Assembly (NCBI GenBank): GCA_902789415.1
Contig: CADAOD010000003.1
Span: 1 to 64,000, forward strand
Origin: an uncultured Prevotellaceae bacterium
GTDB lineage: Bacteria > Bacteroidota > Bacteroidia > Bacteroidales > Bacteroidaceae
Direction of reading: 5' to 3'
DNA: 64,000 nt
The translations under genes were made by a program, and so were the position numbers. Of this stretch, positions 17,871 to 25,981 are shown in pieces. Positions within the stretch are counted from its first letter, which is position 1, and the number at the start of each line of letters is the position of its first letter. Below the pieces are notes generated by a model. It was given only the letters and a program-made list of their open reading frames with translations, was not told where the DNA came from and searched no databases.

Positions 17871-19375
17871 GCGTTCAACTTCAATAATTGTTCGATATGT
17901 TCGCGAGAGTTGCTCAGGCGAGGCACCTTGTGCTGTCCGCCTAACTTACCTTTCAGTTTCAGCCAGTCGTTAAACAGGTTCTCGCGTGCCTCGATAATCT
18001 CGAGGTGCTGCAACGTAATGTCCTTATAGCGCTTGGCCTCGTAGTCGCTGTTGATTTCCTGCAGATGCTTATCAAGCAAATCGCTGAACTGCTGCAAATC
18101 GGCAGGGCGCTTCTTAAACTCAATGAGCCACTGGTGGCGGCACTTGGCGTTCTGGTCCATAAACACAGGAGCAGCGGTATATTCGCTTATCTCAGCGCCA
18201 GTCTGTTCGCAAGCGTAAGCCAGTCCCTTTTCGGCATTGTCTACTATCAGCTCCTCGCCAAAGGCATTAATAAAATGCTTGGTGCGACCAGAGATGATAA
18301 ACTTATACGGATTGGTTGAGGTGAACTGTACAGTATCGCCAATCTCATAGCGCCACAAACCGCAACTGGTTGAAATAACCATAGCGTAGTTCTTACCAGT
18401 TTCTACACCCCACAATGGTACGATGGTTGGGTTCTCCTTGCCAATCTCGTCCATAGGGATGAACTCGTAGAATACATCGTAGTCGAGCATGAGCAGCATC
18501 GACTTATCGGTAGGATCGTTCTGCAAGCCGAAGAATCCTTCGCTGGCATTATATGTCTCCATATAGTGCATGTTGGGCGAGGTGATAAGTTGCTCGTACT
18601 GTTTGCGATAAGGCGTAAAGGCCACACCACCGTGGAAGAACACCTCGATATTAGGCCAAACCTCCTCAAGATGTGTTTTGCCAGTAATCTCCATCATGCG
18701 GGTAAGCACAGAGAGCATCCACGAGGGCACACCCGAAAGGTTGGTTACGTTTTTGTTCATGGCCTCGCGGGCAATGCGGTCGCGCTTAATCTCAAAGTCG
18801 GATAGCAAGGCTGTCTGCTTGTTGGGTACACGTACCAGATTGGCCAACGGGTTGATATTCTCAATCAGGATGGCGCTCAAATCGCCAACCAGAGAGTCTT
18901 TCAGATTATAATTTGGTGCATGACTACCACCAAGAATCAGTCCCTTACCGTCGAACATGCGCGACTTGGGGTTGTTTTGCAGATACATGGCCACAGCATC
19001 AAATCCGCCACGATAGTGTATGCGTTTCAGTCCCTCCTTGCTTACTGGAATGAACTTCGACTTGTCGTTAGTGGTGCCCGATGATTTGGCATACCATTTT
19101 ACACGACCTGGCCACAGTACGTCTGTTTCGCCATGACGCATGCGGTCAATCGATTCTTTCAGTTCCTCGTAGGTATTTACTGGGATGTGTTTTGCAAAAT
19201 CATCGTAACCTTTGATAGAAGCAAAGGCATGATTTCGTCCATATTCTGTATCCTTAGCTTCAGCCACCAGTCTACCCAGCACAGCTTCTTGTAGTGCTTG
19301 GCCTTGGTTGAAGTGTTTCTCGAGTTCCCGTTGTCTGGGCTCGAACACTTTTTTTACTATCTTTGTTATGCTCAT
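17867..19375 (-). CDS. GH3 (auxin-responsive promoter) family protein
   Basis: A 502-residue member of the GH3 acyl-adenylate enzyme family. The Ser/Thr-rich phosphate-binding motif YAKSSGTTNDKSKFIP is clear, and YETYNASEGFFG fits the second nucleotide motif. Plant GH3 proteins join amino acids to hormones; the bacterial substrate is unknown. I start at 19375 (MSITKIVKKVF), because the in-frame extension to 19396 has no family resemblance. It is the first gene of a three-gene operon with the Ig-like lipoprotein and DUF3108 genes. Confidence 0.85.
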   Translation of the reverse strand: MSITKIVKKVFEPRQRELEKHFNQGQALQEAVLGRLVAEAKDTEYGRNHAFASIKGYDDFAKHIPVNTYEELKESIDRMRHGETDVLWPGRVKWYAKSSGTTNDKSKFIPVSKEGLKRIHYRGGFDAVAMYLQNNPKSRMFDGKGLILGGSHAPNYNLKDSLVGDLSAILIENINPLANLVRVPNKQTALLSDFEIKRDRIAREAMNKNVTNLSGVPSWMLSVLTRMMEITGKTHLEEVWPNIEVFFHGGVAFTPYRKQYEQLITSPNMHYMETYNASEGFFGLQNDPTDKSMLLMLDYDVFYEFIPMDEIGKENPTIVPLWGVETGKNYAMVISTSCGLWRYEIGDTVQFTSTNPYKFIISGRTKHFINAFGEELIVDNAEKGLAYACEQTGAEISEYTAAPVFMDQNAKCRHQWLIEFKKRPADLQQFSDLLDKHLQEINSDYEAKRYKDITLQHLEIIEARENLFNDWLKLKGKLGGQHKVPRLSNSREHIEQLLKLNA

Positions 19376-19379
19376 AATT

Positions 19380-19418
19380 GTGCAAATTTGGTGCAAGGCT
19401 CGTGCAAGTCGAACGCAA
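19380..19418. repeat. GTGCAA direct repeats at 11-bp spacing
   Basis: GTGCAA occurs at 19380, 19391 and 19402, and a degenerate ACGCAA at 19413, each exactly 11 bp apart. The array lies just upstream of the GH3 start codon, inside the probable leader. The even one-turn spacing suggests a protein-binding site, or it may be chance. Confidence 0.5.
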
Positions 19419-19456
19419 TGGAGTTTGCTTCAATTGCTGAGGCGCAGCCGAGTCTC

Positions 19457-19480
19457 GCAGGCAATCTGCCTGCAAAATTA
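19457..19480 (-). promoter_or_regulatory. -7 box of the GH3 operon with adjoining hairpin
   Basis: On the minus strand TAATTTTG (19480-19473) is followed at once by a perfect 7-bp hairpin, GCAGGCA/TGCCTGC (19457-19473). The hairpin would lie at or near the transcript start. The -33 box is poor. The predicted leader is about 90 nt. Confidence 0.45.
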
Positions 19481-19521
19481 CGCAATTCCGTTGTAAAGGG
19501 TGAATATTTTTCGTTTTTTTA

Positions 19522-20775
19522 TCATTTAAGATGTAATCTTAATCCAAATTGAAGAGATGGGGCCAGTGGATGCTCTTTGTAATAATGCTGCAAAGAGCTG
19601 CCATCGTTAAAGTAATAACCAACGGATGGTTCGATATAAAGTCCGAATTGACGTATGATGTTGTATTCGGCACCTGCGGCAGCATTAAGCGAGAACTGCC
19701 AAGGGTGCTGGTCGATATCGCCATTGGTAACTTCGGCTTTAATACATTTCTCAATCAGAGCCGTACCCGAAAGGTAAACGTTCAGATTACCTGTCTGCCA
19801 TACGTTCCAGGAAGCGCCCAAAGGAATGCCTAAATATCTGAGTTTCTGGGTGTAATTATTGCTGCTGATAAGAGGCATCGTAAATTCCGATTCGAGATAG
19901 GTGTAGCTGATACCGCTGTGCAAAGCTATACGGTTGCTAAGCTGGTACTGTAGCAAAAGACCTAAACGGATGGGGAGTTTGTGCTTTGAAACCTCGTCGG
20001 GTAGGGTGTACATTTGGGCGTACGAATAGTTCTCGCCATATTTGGCACAATCTGTCATGTTAGCTGTACCATTTACAGCAAAAGAAGGATCGCTATTAAG
20101 ATATTGCATTGGCATATTGTTGCCAATATTATTACTTGCCATTAATAAACCGTTCGAACCATTTAGTCCGATGGTCCATTTGTCTGTTTCGCTTGATTTT
20201 GAGCGGGGTTCGCCTGGATTGACAACATCAGGCAGATAGGTCTGCTTCTTTTCTGTCGACGCAAGATTTTTGGTATCATCTGGCACCTGCTGATTTTCGA
20301 TTGTAGGTGCCTGCTCATTATCAATCACGCTCTCCTGCTGTTCGTAGTTTTGGATTTCCTGCTTTGGTTCTGTTTTTGCAGTATTGTTAATAGCTACTTG
20401 GGCCAAGAGTGTTGGTTTGACTGAAGCCTTTGACTTTACAGCGATGGGTGTTTTATCGATAACAGTTTTTGCTTCTGGCATCGATGGTTTGTCAATTTGG
20501 GCTTTTGGTGCTATCTCTTTTTGGCTATGGGCTACTAATTGAGGCTCGTTGGTGTCAAACTGGTAAACGGTAAAGAATCCGACAAGTGCCACGATAGCAG
20601 CTGCTGCAATCCAATACCAGCGGCGCAAGGAAACGGTCTTGGCAGGGGCAGAAGCAGGGGCAGACTGGGACTTGAGCTGCATCTCGTTGCTGATGCTCTC
20701 CCAGAGTCCGGCTGGTGGATTCATCTGGTGACCCTCCAGTTTCTGCTTCATTTGTTTCGTCCAATCCTCTTTCAT
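19522..20775 (-). CDS. Anti-sigma-like transmembrane protein with barrel-like C-terminus
   Basis: A 417-residue protein. Residues 1-50 are soluble and likely cytoplasmic. One membrane helix follows at about 52-72 (WYWIAAAAIVALVGFFTVY), then a low-complexity Lys/Gln/Pro linker to about 190. A C-terminal domain of alternating beta-strands ends in LAPSLQFGLRLHLK, as in outer-membrane beta-barrel (PorT-like) domains. It overlaps the ECF sigma gene by ATGA, so the N-terminus probably acts as its anti-sigma. A protein with one inner-membrane helix and a barrel-like tail could link both membranes, but this is inference. Confidence 0.7.
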   Translation of the reverse strand: MKEDWTKQMKQKLEGHQMNPPAGLWESISNEMQLKSQSAPASAPAKTVSLRRWYWIAAAAIVALVGFFTVYQFDTNEPQLVAHSQKEIAPKAQIDKPSMPEAKTVIDKTPIAVKSKASVKPTLLAQVAINNTAKTEPKQEIQNYEQQESVIDNEQAPTIENQQVPDDTKNLASTEKKQTYLPDVVNPGEPRSKSSETDKWTIGLNGSNGLLMASNNIGNNMPMQYLNSDPSFAVNGTANMTDCAKYGENYSYAQMYTLPDEVSKHKLPIRLGLLLQYQLSNRIALHSGISYTYLESEFTMPLISSNNYTQKLRYLGIPLGASWNVWQTGNLNVYLSGTALIEKCIKAEVTNGDIDQHPWQFSLNAAAGAEYNIIRQFGLYIEPSVGYYFNDGSSLQHYYKEHPLAPSLQFGLRLHLK

Positions 20776-21320
20776 TCCTTATCGATTATTATTTCCTTTA
20801 TTCTGCGCGCCAGCCATTGTTTGGCGTAATAGAGCTGAGAGGCCGATGTGCTCTCTTTGATACCTAGTAGTTCGGCTATCTGCCGATGAGAGTAGTTTTC
20901 GAACACATAGAGGTTCAACACGGTGCGATAGCCGTCAGGCAGTTCGCTTATCAGTTGGTGTAGCTGGTCGGCCGAAATCCGTTCTGTATCAGGCACCTCG
21001 TCGGCCATGTTTGCTTGTTGCAGTTTTGCATCGTCGTGCTCTACAAACAGCAGTTTCTTTTTCTCCCTCAGGAATGCCAGCGCCTCGTTGGCCACTATCC
21101 TGATTAACCAGCCTTTGAACGCCTCTTCGCCACGATACTCAAGCGATGGGATGGCGGTGAATATCTTTACAAAACTGTTCTGTAGCACATCCTTGGCATC
21201 GTCGTTGTTGGGTACATAGCGGTAGCAGACCGATGATAGCTCACCAATATACATCTGGTAGAGCTCGCTCATCGCCCGTTGGTCTTTTTTCCGTATTCGC
21301 TCAACGAGTTGATTGACCAT
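20772..21320 (-). CDS. ECF RNA polymerase sigma factor
   Basis: A 182-residue sigma-70 family protein of the extracytoplasmic-function group. Region 2 includes YRYVPNNDDAKDVLQNSFVKIF and region 4 includes LPDGYRTVLNLYVFENYSHRQIAELLGI. It directs transcription of a regulon that cannot be read from the window. It is co-encoded with the membrane protein at 19522-20775, its probable regulator. Confidence 0.92.
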   Translation of the reverse strand: MVNQLVERIRKKDQRAMSELYQMYIGELSSVCYRYVPNNDDAKDVLQNSFVKIFTAIPSLEYRGEEAFKGWLIRIVANEALAFLREKKKLLFVEHDDAKLQQANMADEVPDTERISADQLHQLISELPDGYRTVLNLYVFENYSHRQIAELLGIKESTSASQLYYAKQWLARRIKEIIIDKE

Positions 21321-21349
21321 TTTCTGCTTGCGTTCTATGATTAAGAATT

Positions 21350-21357
21350 CAAAAGTA
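21350..21357 (-). promoter_or_regulatory. -7 box of the ECF sigma gene
   Basis: TACTTTTG on the minus strand, a TAnnTTTG match, about 30 bp before the sigma start. No exact -33 TTTG is seen. Confidence 0.5.
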
Positions 21358-21403
21358 CAGAAATCTTGTATGAGAAAAGAATAATTTTTGTTTCTTTAAC
21401 AAA

Positions 21404-21435
21404 AAACAAAAAAGAGGTCGCCAATTAGCGACCTC
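21404..21435 (-). terminator. rnc terminator
   Basis: An 8-bp perfect stem (21414-21421 with 21428-21435, GAGGTCGC/GCGACCTC) is followed on the minus strand by a T-rich run. It lies just after the rnc stop codon. Confidence 0.85.
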
Positions 21436-21442
21436 ATATATG

Positions 21443-22462
21443 TTAATCCTCTAAGAAAGCAGCTGCTTCTGCTTCGGCTATGATTTCTTCGCGCGATTTT
21501 TCTTTGTGCGAGATGTCCGAAAGGTCGAACTCTTTCTCTGAGAAATCGATAGTAGCTGTATCCTTCTTAGGCTCTTCGGCAGGTTTTGCTACAACCTCTT
21601 CAGGTGTATTCTCCTGTTCGATGATAAAGCTCTGCTGTTCCTTCTCAGGATCGGGTACAGCCATAGCTGGCTCTTCTTCCATCTGTGTGCGGGCAGTCTT
21701 GGCGGCAAATACGGCATCTACAAACTGTGGTTCGCGCTTCAGGCGCTGCAGCGTTTCTTTCGATGCCTTCTGCTGGGCCTCTTTCTTTGAGTAGCCCGAA
21801 CCGCTCTCGCCGTTAACGCCCTCGATAATTACCATATAGGTGAATACCGGGCTGCCGTTTTCGTCTTTCTTCTGCTTTGTGAGCTTGTACTCCAAACGTA
21901 CACGATTCTTCTGGCTCCATTCAAGTAGCTTCGACTTGAAGTTTACCTCCTTGAATGCAACCTTATCGATGTCAATGAACTTGCCCAGAACCTGATGCTC
22001 GAAGAACCACAGGCAAGCCTCGTAGCCACGATCCAGATAAATGGCACCTACCAGCGCCTCGAAAGCATTACCCTCAACATAGCTGTTGTGCGAGGTTGAA
22101 TGACCTGCTGATATCAGCAGATTGCTCAATCGCATTTCGGTAGCCAACTTTCCAAGCGTTTCGCGGCTTACGAGTTTCGATCGTGTGTTGGTGAGGAATC
22201 CCTCGCGCTTACCCTCGTAATGACGGTAAACAATGTAACCCACAGCAGCGTCGAGTATAGCATCACCCAAGAACTCCAGTCGCTCGTTGTTTAGCGGCTT
22301 GCCCTTGTCGTTGCGCTTACGTATGCTTTTGTGCATCAGCGCCATCTTGTAATACTCGATATTGTGGGGGTAGAATCCCAGTATCTCATAAAGAGAAGAA
22401 AAAAGCTCCTTCTCCTTGCGGAAAGGGAGCTTTAATCTATCAATGATATTATTAAGCTTCAT
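21443..22462 (-). CDS. rnc: Ribonuclease III with acidic C-terminal extension
   Basis: Cleaves double-stranded RNA in rRNA maturation. The RNase III signature NNERLEFLGDAILDAA and the second acidic site in NAFEALVGAIYLDRGYEA are intact. A double-stranded RNA-binding domain follows (KSKLLEWSQKNRVRLEY ... SGSGYSKKEAQQKAS). The protein is 339 residues, about 110 longer than E. coli RNase III. The extra C-terminus is rich in Glu, Lys and Asp (EEPKKDTATIDFSEKEFDL). It overlaps fabF by 11 bp. Confidence 0.95.
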   Translation of the reverse strand: MKLNNIIDRLKLPFRKEKELFSSLYEILGFYPHNIEYYKMALMHKSIRKRNDKGKPLNNERLEFLGDAILDAAVGYIVYRHYEGKREGFLTNTRSKLVSRETLGKLATEMRLSNLLISAGHSTSHNSYVEGNAFEALVGAIYLDRGYEACLWFFEHQVLGKFIDIDKVAFKEVNFKSKLLEWSQKNRVRLEYKLTKQKKDENGSPVFTYMVIIEGVNGESGSGYSKKEAQQKASKETLQRLKREPQFVDAVFAAKTARTQMEEEPAMAVPDPEKEQQSFIIEQENTPEEVVAKPAEEPKKDTATIDFSEKEFDLSDISHKEKSREEIIAEAEAAAFLED

Positions 22463-23714
22463 ACTTCTTGAATACTACACATGCGTTGTGACCACCAAAG
22501 CCGAAGGTGTTGCTAAGACCAGCACGTACCTGGCGCTTCTGAGCCTTGTTGAATGTGAAGTTCAGGTTGTAATCAATCTCTGGATCCTCATCACCTTCCT
22601 CGTGGTTGATTGTTGGAGGAACGATATCGTTCTTAACAGCCAGAACGGTAACCATAGCCTCAACAGCACCGGCAGCACCCAACAGGTGACCAGTCATTGA
22701 CTTGGTAGAAGAGATGTTGAGCTTGTAGGCAGCATCGCCGAATACCTCCTTGATAGCCTTAGCCTCAGAGATATCACCAACGTGGGTAGAAGTACCATGT
22801 ACATTGATATAGTCGATATCCTCTGGCTTCAAACCAGCATCCTCAAGTGCGTTCTGCATCACGAGCTTAGCACCCAGACCCTCTGGATGAGAGGCTGTGA
22901 TGTGGTAAGCATCGGCACTCATGCCGGCACCAACCATCTCAGCATAAATCTTAGCACCACGAGCCTTAGCGTGCTCCAGTTCCTCAAGAATCAAGCAACC
23001 AGCACCCTCAGCCATGATGAAGCCATCACGGCTGGCACTGAATGGACGACTGGCCTTCTCGGGCTCGTCGTTACGAGTTGACAGAGCATGCATAGCATTG
23101 AATCCGCCTACACCAGTAGCACAGACAGCTGCCTCGGCACCACCAGCAACGATAGCGTTAGCCTTACCCAAGCGAATCAGGTTGAAGGCATCAGCCAGAG
23201 CATTTGATGAAGATGCACAAGCCGAAGCGGTAATATAGTTGGGGCCATGGAAGCCATACATAATAGAAATCTGACCTGCTGCGATATCAGCAATCATCTT
23301 AGGGATGAAGAAGGGGTTGAACTTAGGACCATCGGCCTCGTGAACACCATAGTACTTTACCTCGTCTTCGAAGGTCTTAATTCCACCGATACCTACGCCG
23401 TAAACCACGCCGATACGGTTCTTGTCTTCTGTCTCCAGATCCATGCCGCAGTCTTCAACAGCCTGCTTAGCAGCAATCAGGGCCAGCTGAGCGTAGCGGT
23501 CCATCTTACGTGCCTCTTTGCGGTCCAGGAAATCGTTCACGTTGAGGTTCTTCACCTCACAAGCGAACTTAGTCTTAAAATTTGTTGTATCGAAACTTGT
23601 AATAGGTGCTGCGCCGCTAACTCCGTTGAGCAGGTTATTCCACATCTCTTCAGGAGTGTTGCCCACTGGCGTAACTGCGCCAAGACCTGTTACAACTACT
23701 CTTTTTAATTCCAT
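22452..23714 (-). CDS. fabF: Beta-ketoacyl-ACP synthase II
   Basis: Condenses malonyl-ACP with acyl-ACP in fatty-acid elongation. The active-site Cys lies in ITASACASSSNAL, and the two His in NVHGTSTHVGD and MTGHLLGAAGA. The 420-residue length is normal. It lies between acpP, 67 bp upstream, and rnc, in the common acpP-fabF-rnc order. Confidence 0.97.
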   Translation of the reverse strand: MELKRVVVTGLGAVTPVGNTPEEMWNNLLNGVSGAAPITSFDTTNFKTKFACEVKNLNVNDFLDRKEARKMDRYAQLALIAAKQAVEDCGMDLETEDKNRIGVVYGVGIGGIKTFEDEVKYYGVHEADGPKFNPFFIPKMIADIAAGQISIMYGFHGPNYITASACASSSNALADAFNLIRLGKANAIVAGGAEAAVCATGVGGFNAMHALSTRNDEPEKASRPFSASRDGFIMAEGAGCLILEELEHAKARGAKIYAEMVGAGMSADAYHITASHPEGLGAKLVMQNALEDAGLKPEDIDYINVHGTSTHVGDISEAKAIKEVFGDAAYKLNISSTKSMTGHLLGAAGAVEAMVTVLAVKNDIVPPTINHEEGDEDPEIDYNLNFTFNKAQKRQVRAGLSNTFGFGGHNACVVFKKYEA

Positions 23715-23729
23715 AAGCTTAAATTAAAG

Positions 23730-23769
23730 CATAATGGTTGCTTCTAAGTGTTAGAAAGCAACCATTATG
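23730..23769. promoter_or_regulatory. Long hairpin between acpP and fabF
   Basis: A perfect 14-bp inverted repeat (23730-23743 with 23756-23769) around a 12-nt loop fills most of the acpP-fabF gap. It lacks a following T-run on the minus strand, so it is less likely to be a full terminator than an attenuator, processing site or mRNA-end stabiliser that keeps acpP expression above fabF. Confidence 0.7.
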
Positions 23770-23781
23770 TTGTGAACAAAT

Positions 23782-24018
23782 TTATTTTGCGTTCTCCTCG
23801 ATGTAAGCGATGGCGTCGCCAACAGTACCGATCTTCTCAGCCTTATCATCGGGAATAGAGATACCGAACTCCTTCTCAAACTCCATGATCAGCTCAACAG
23901 TATCCAGTGAGTCTGCACCCAGGTCGTTTGTGAAGCTAGCCTCTGGCTTTACTTCAGCCTCATCTACACCGAGCTTGTCTACGATAATTGCCTTTACTTT
24001 GCTTTCAATTTCTGACAT
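23782..24018 (-). CDS. acpP: Acyl carrier protein
   Basis: Carries growing acyl chains on a phosphopantetheine arm. The 78-residue acidic protein has the attachment serine in [16 protein letters not shown]. It is first in the acpP-fabF-rnc order, with a promoter at 24093-24124 and a leader of about 70 nt. Confidence 0.97.
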   Translation of the reverse strand: MSEIESKVKAIIVDKLGVDEAEVKPEASFTNDLGADSLDTVELIMEFEKEFGISIPDDKAEKIGTVGDAIAYIEENAK

Positions 24019-24092
24019 AATTGTAATAATTTAATTGTTAATAATGATGTTGCTATCTTGAAATTTTTCCGGCATTTTGCCGAAATCGGGTG

Positions 24093-24124
24093 CAAAGTAA
24101 CACATTTTCTTTCACTTACGCAAA
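24093..24124 (-). promoter_or_regulatory. Promoter of acpP
   Basis: On the minus strand TTTG (24124-24121), a 20-bp spacer and TTACTTTG (24100-24093). The -33 and spacing are exact and the -7 is a near match. The leader includes a small CGGCA/TGCCG hairpin near 24070-24082. Confidence 0.6.
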
Positions 24125-24269
24125 TTTTTTTAAGAAAAACTTACTTTGCCTTGCACATTTGGGGGGCATTTGTGCAAAAATATGCCGTTTTTTGGTGTGT
24201 CTTATACTATAAAAATACAAAATATCACTATTTTATTCATTTTTCGTTGGTTAATTGAAAAACTTTCTG

Positions 24270-24277
24270 TAGTTTTG
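24270..24277 (+). promoter_or_regulatory. -7 box for DUF4254-GT9
   Basis: TAGTTTTG, with a TTGG at 24247-24250 standing in for the -33 box at 19-bp spacing. The ATG at 24299 follows 21 bp later, which supports that start over the in-frame ATG at 24146. Confidence 0.55.
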
Positions 24278-24298
24278 CAAAATAAAACGATTACGAAT

Positions 24299-24904
24299 AT
24301 GACATTTACAAAAGAAGCCAATCAAATTTTCGAGAGGGTTATAAATGATTATCATGTTCTCGACAATGTCGACACACCCTTGAAAAATCCGTATCAGAAA
24401 GACAGTATCCAATATAGTTTGTATAAGAAATGTTGGATTGATACTGTTCAGTGGCATTACGAAGATATCATCCGCGATCCACATATCGATCCTATCGAGG
24501 CGCTGCAGCTTAAGCGTCGTATCGACCGCAGTAATCAGGACCGTACCGATTTGGTTGAGGAAATCGACTCTTGGTTCCGCCAGTATTACAGCAAGGTGGT
24601 TCCTCAGGCCGATGCCCGCCTTAATACCGAGAGTCCTGCCTGGGCTATCGACCGTTTAAGCATTCTGGCACTTAAGATTTATCACATGCAGGAGCAGGTA
24701 AACCGTACCGATGCCGAGCCTGAGCATATTGCCAAGTGCCAGGCTAAGCTGAATGTGCTGTTGGAGCAGCAGAAAGACCTTTCGCTGGCTATCGACCAGC
24801 TGTTAGAGGATATCGAGGCTGGCCGCAAGTATATGAAGGTATATCGCCAGATGAAGATGTATAACGACCCCGCAACTAACCCTATCTTATATAATCAGAA
24901 GTAA
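24299..24904 (+). CDS. DUF4254 domain protein
   Basis: A 201-residue, largely helical cytoplasmic protein of the DUF4254 family, whose function is not known. A basic/acidic heptad-like pattern in the second half (ILALKIYHMQEQVNRT and EQQKDLSLAIDQLLEDIEAG) suggests coiled coil. The start at 24299 is set by the promoter just upstream. It lies 12 bp before a GT9-family gene, so a role beside LPS core synthesis is a fair guess. Confidence 0.8.
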   Translation: MTFTKEANQIFERVINDYHVLDNVDTPLKNPYQKDSIQYSLYKKCWIDTVQWHYEDIIRDPHIDPIEALQLKRRIDRSNQDRTDLVEEIDSWFRQYYSKVVPQADARLNTESPAWAIDRLSILALKIYHMQEQVNRTDAEPEHIAKCQAKLNVLLEQQKDLSLAIDQLLEDIEAGRKYMKVYRQMKMYNDPATNPILYNQK

Positions 24905-24916
24905 AAACAAAGGCTG

Positions 24917-25969
24917 ATGAGAAAAGAGCATATACTGGTTATCAGATTCTCGGCTCTTGGCGATGTGGCCATGATGGTACCTGTAGTCTGGTCGCTGGCT
25001 CAGCAGTATCCCGATATACGTATTACGGTGCTTAGCCGTAAGTTCGCCCGTCCGTTGTTCGACGATCTGGCGCCCAATGTTAATTTCATGGAGGCCGATC
25101 TGAGCAAGGAGTATCATGGCGTGCGCGGACTTAATGCACTTTATCGTCGCCTGGTGGCCAAGCAGTTTACCAAGGTGGCCGATTTGCATAACGTGATTCG
25201 CTCGGAGTACCTGCGATTGCGATTTAATCTGGGCCGATATCGTGTTGAGCACCTGATAAAGAACCGCAGTCAGCGTCGCAAGCTGGTTTCGGGCAAGCAC
25301 GATAAGCGTGTGCCATTGCCATCATCGTTCGAGAATTATGCAGCTGTGTTCGAGCGCTTGGGCTATTCGGTTGATATCAAGAATTTCCGTTCCATCTTCC
25401 CAGAAGAGGGTGGAAACCTGAATCTGCTGCCAGCCATTTTTGGCCCCAAGAAGAGCTTTGAGCAGTGGATTGGTATTGCTCCGTTTGCTGCCCACGAGGG
25501 CAAGGTGTATCCACCACGACTCATGGAGCAGGTTATCTTCCGTCTTATTCAGCAGTACCCTAACGGTCGTATTTTCTTGTTTGGCAGGGGCGAGGAAGAG
25601 GAGAAGTTCTTCCAGCTGTGGTGTGCACAGTATCGCCAGTGTACTTTTGTGGCCAAGCATTGCGAGGGTATGTATCAGGAGCTCATCCTGATGAGTCACC
25701 TTAATGTCATGCTCTCGATGGATTCGGCCAATATGCATCTGGCATCGCTTACAGGCATACCTGTGGTAAGCGTTTGGGGTGCCACCCATCCTATGGCAGG
25801 ATTCCTGGGTTATAATCAGGACCCCGAAAATGCTATCCAGATTGATTTGGAGTGCCGCCCATGCAGTATTTATGGCAATAAGCCTTGTCAGCGTGGCGAT
25901 TATGCTTGTTTGCAGAACATTCCGCCCGAGCGGATTGTTGATAGAATTGTATCGATAGTTAACAACTAA
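24917..25969 (+). CDS. Glycosyltransferase family 9 (heptosyltransferase-like)
   Basis: A 350-residue cytoplasmic GT-B enzyme of the ADP-heptose:LPS heptosyltransferase family. The N-terminal ILVIRFSALGDVAMMVPV is the usual GT9 opening. The C-terminal half has the nucleotide-binding region SMDSANMHLASLTGIPVVSVWG. It is the probable donor-dependent enzyme for the inner core of LPS, though the sugar is not certain. It shares a short operon with the DUF4254 gene. Confidence 0.88.
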   Translation: MRKEHILVIRFSALGDVAMMVPVVWSLAQQYPDIRITVLSRKFARPLFDDLAPNVNFMEADLSKEYHGVRGLNALYRRLVAKQFTKVADLHNVIRSEYLRLRFNLGRYRVEHLIKNRSQRRKLVSGKHDKRVPLPSSFENYAAVFERLGYSVDIKNFRSIFPEEGGNLNLLPAIFGPKKSFEQWIGIAPFAAHEGKVYPPRLMEQVIFRLIQQYPNGRIFLFGRGEEEEKFFQLWCAQYRQCTFVAKHCEGMYQELILMSHLNVMLSMDSANMHLASLTGIPVVSVWGATHPMAGFLGYNQDPENAIQIDLECRPCSIYGNKPCQRGDYACLQNIPPERIVDRIVSIVNN

Positions 25970-25981
25970 AAAGGCATTACG

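Noticed and set aside
19380..19418. GTGCAA repeats as a CRISPR-like or satellite array
   Set aside because: Units are 11 bp, only three exact copies, and there is no room for spacers.
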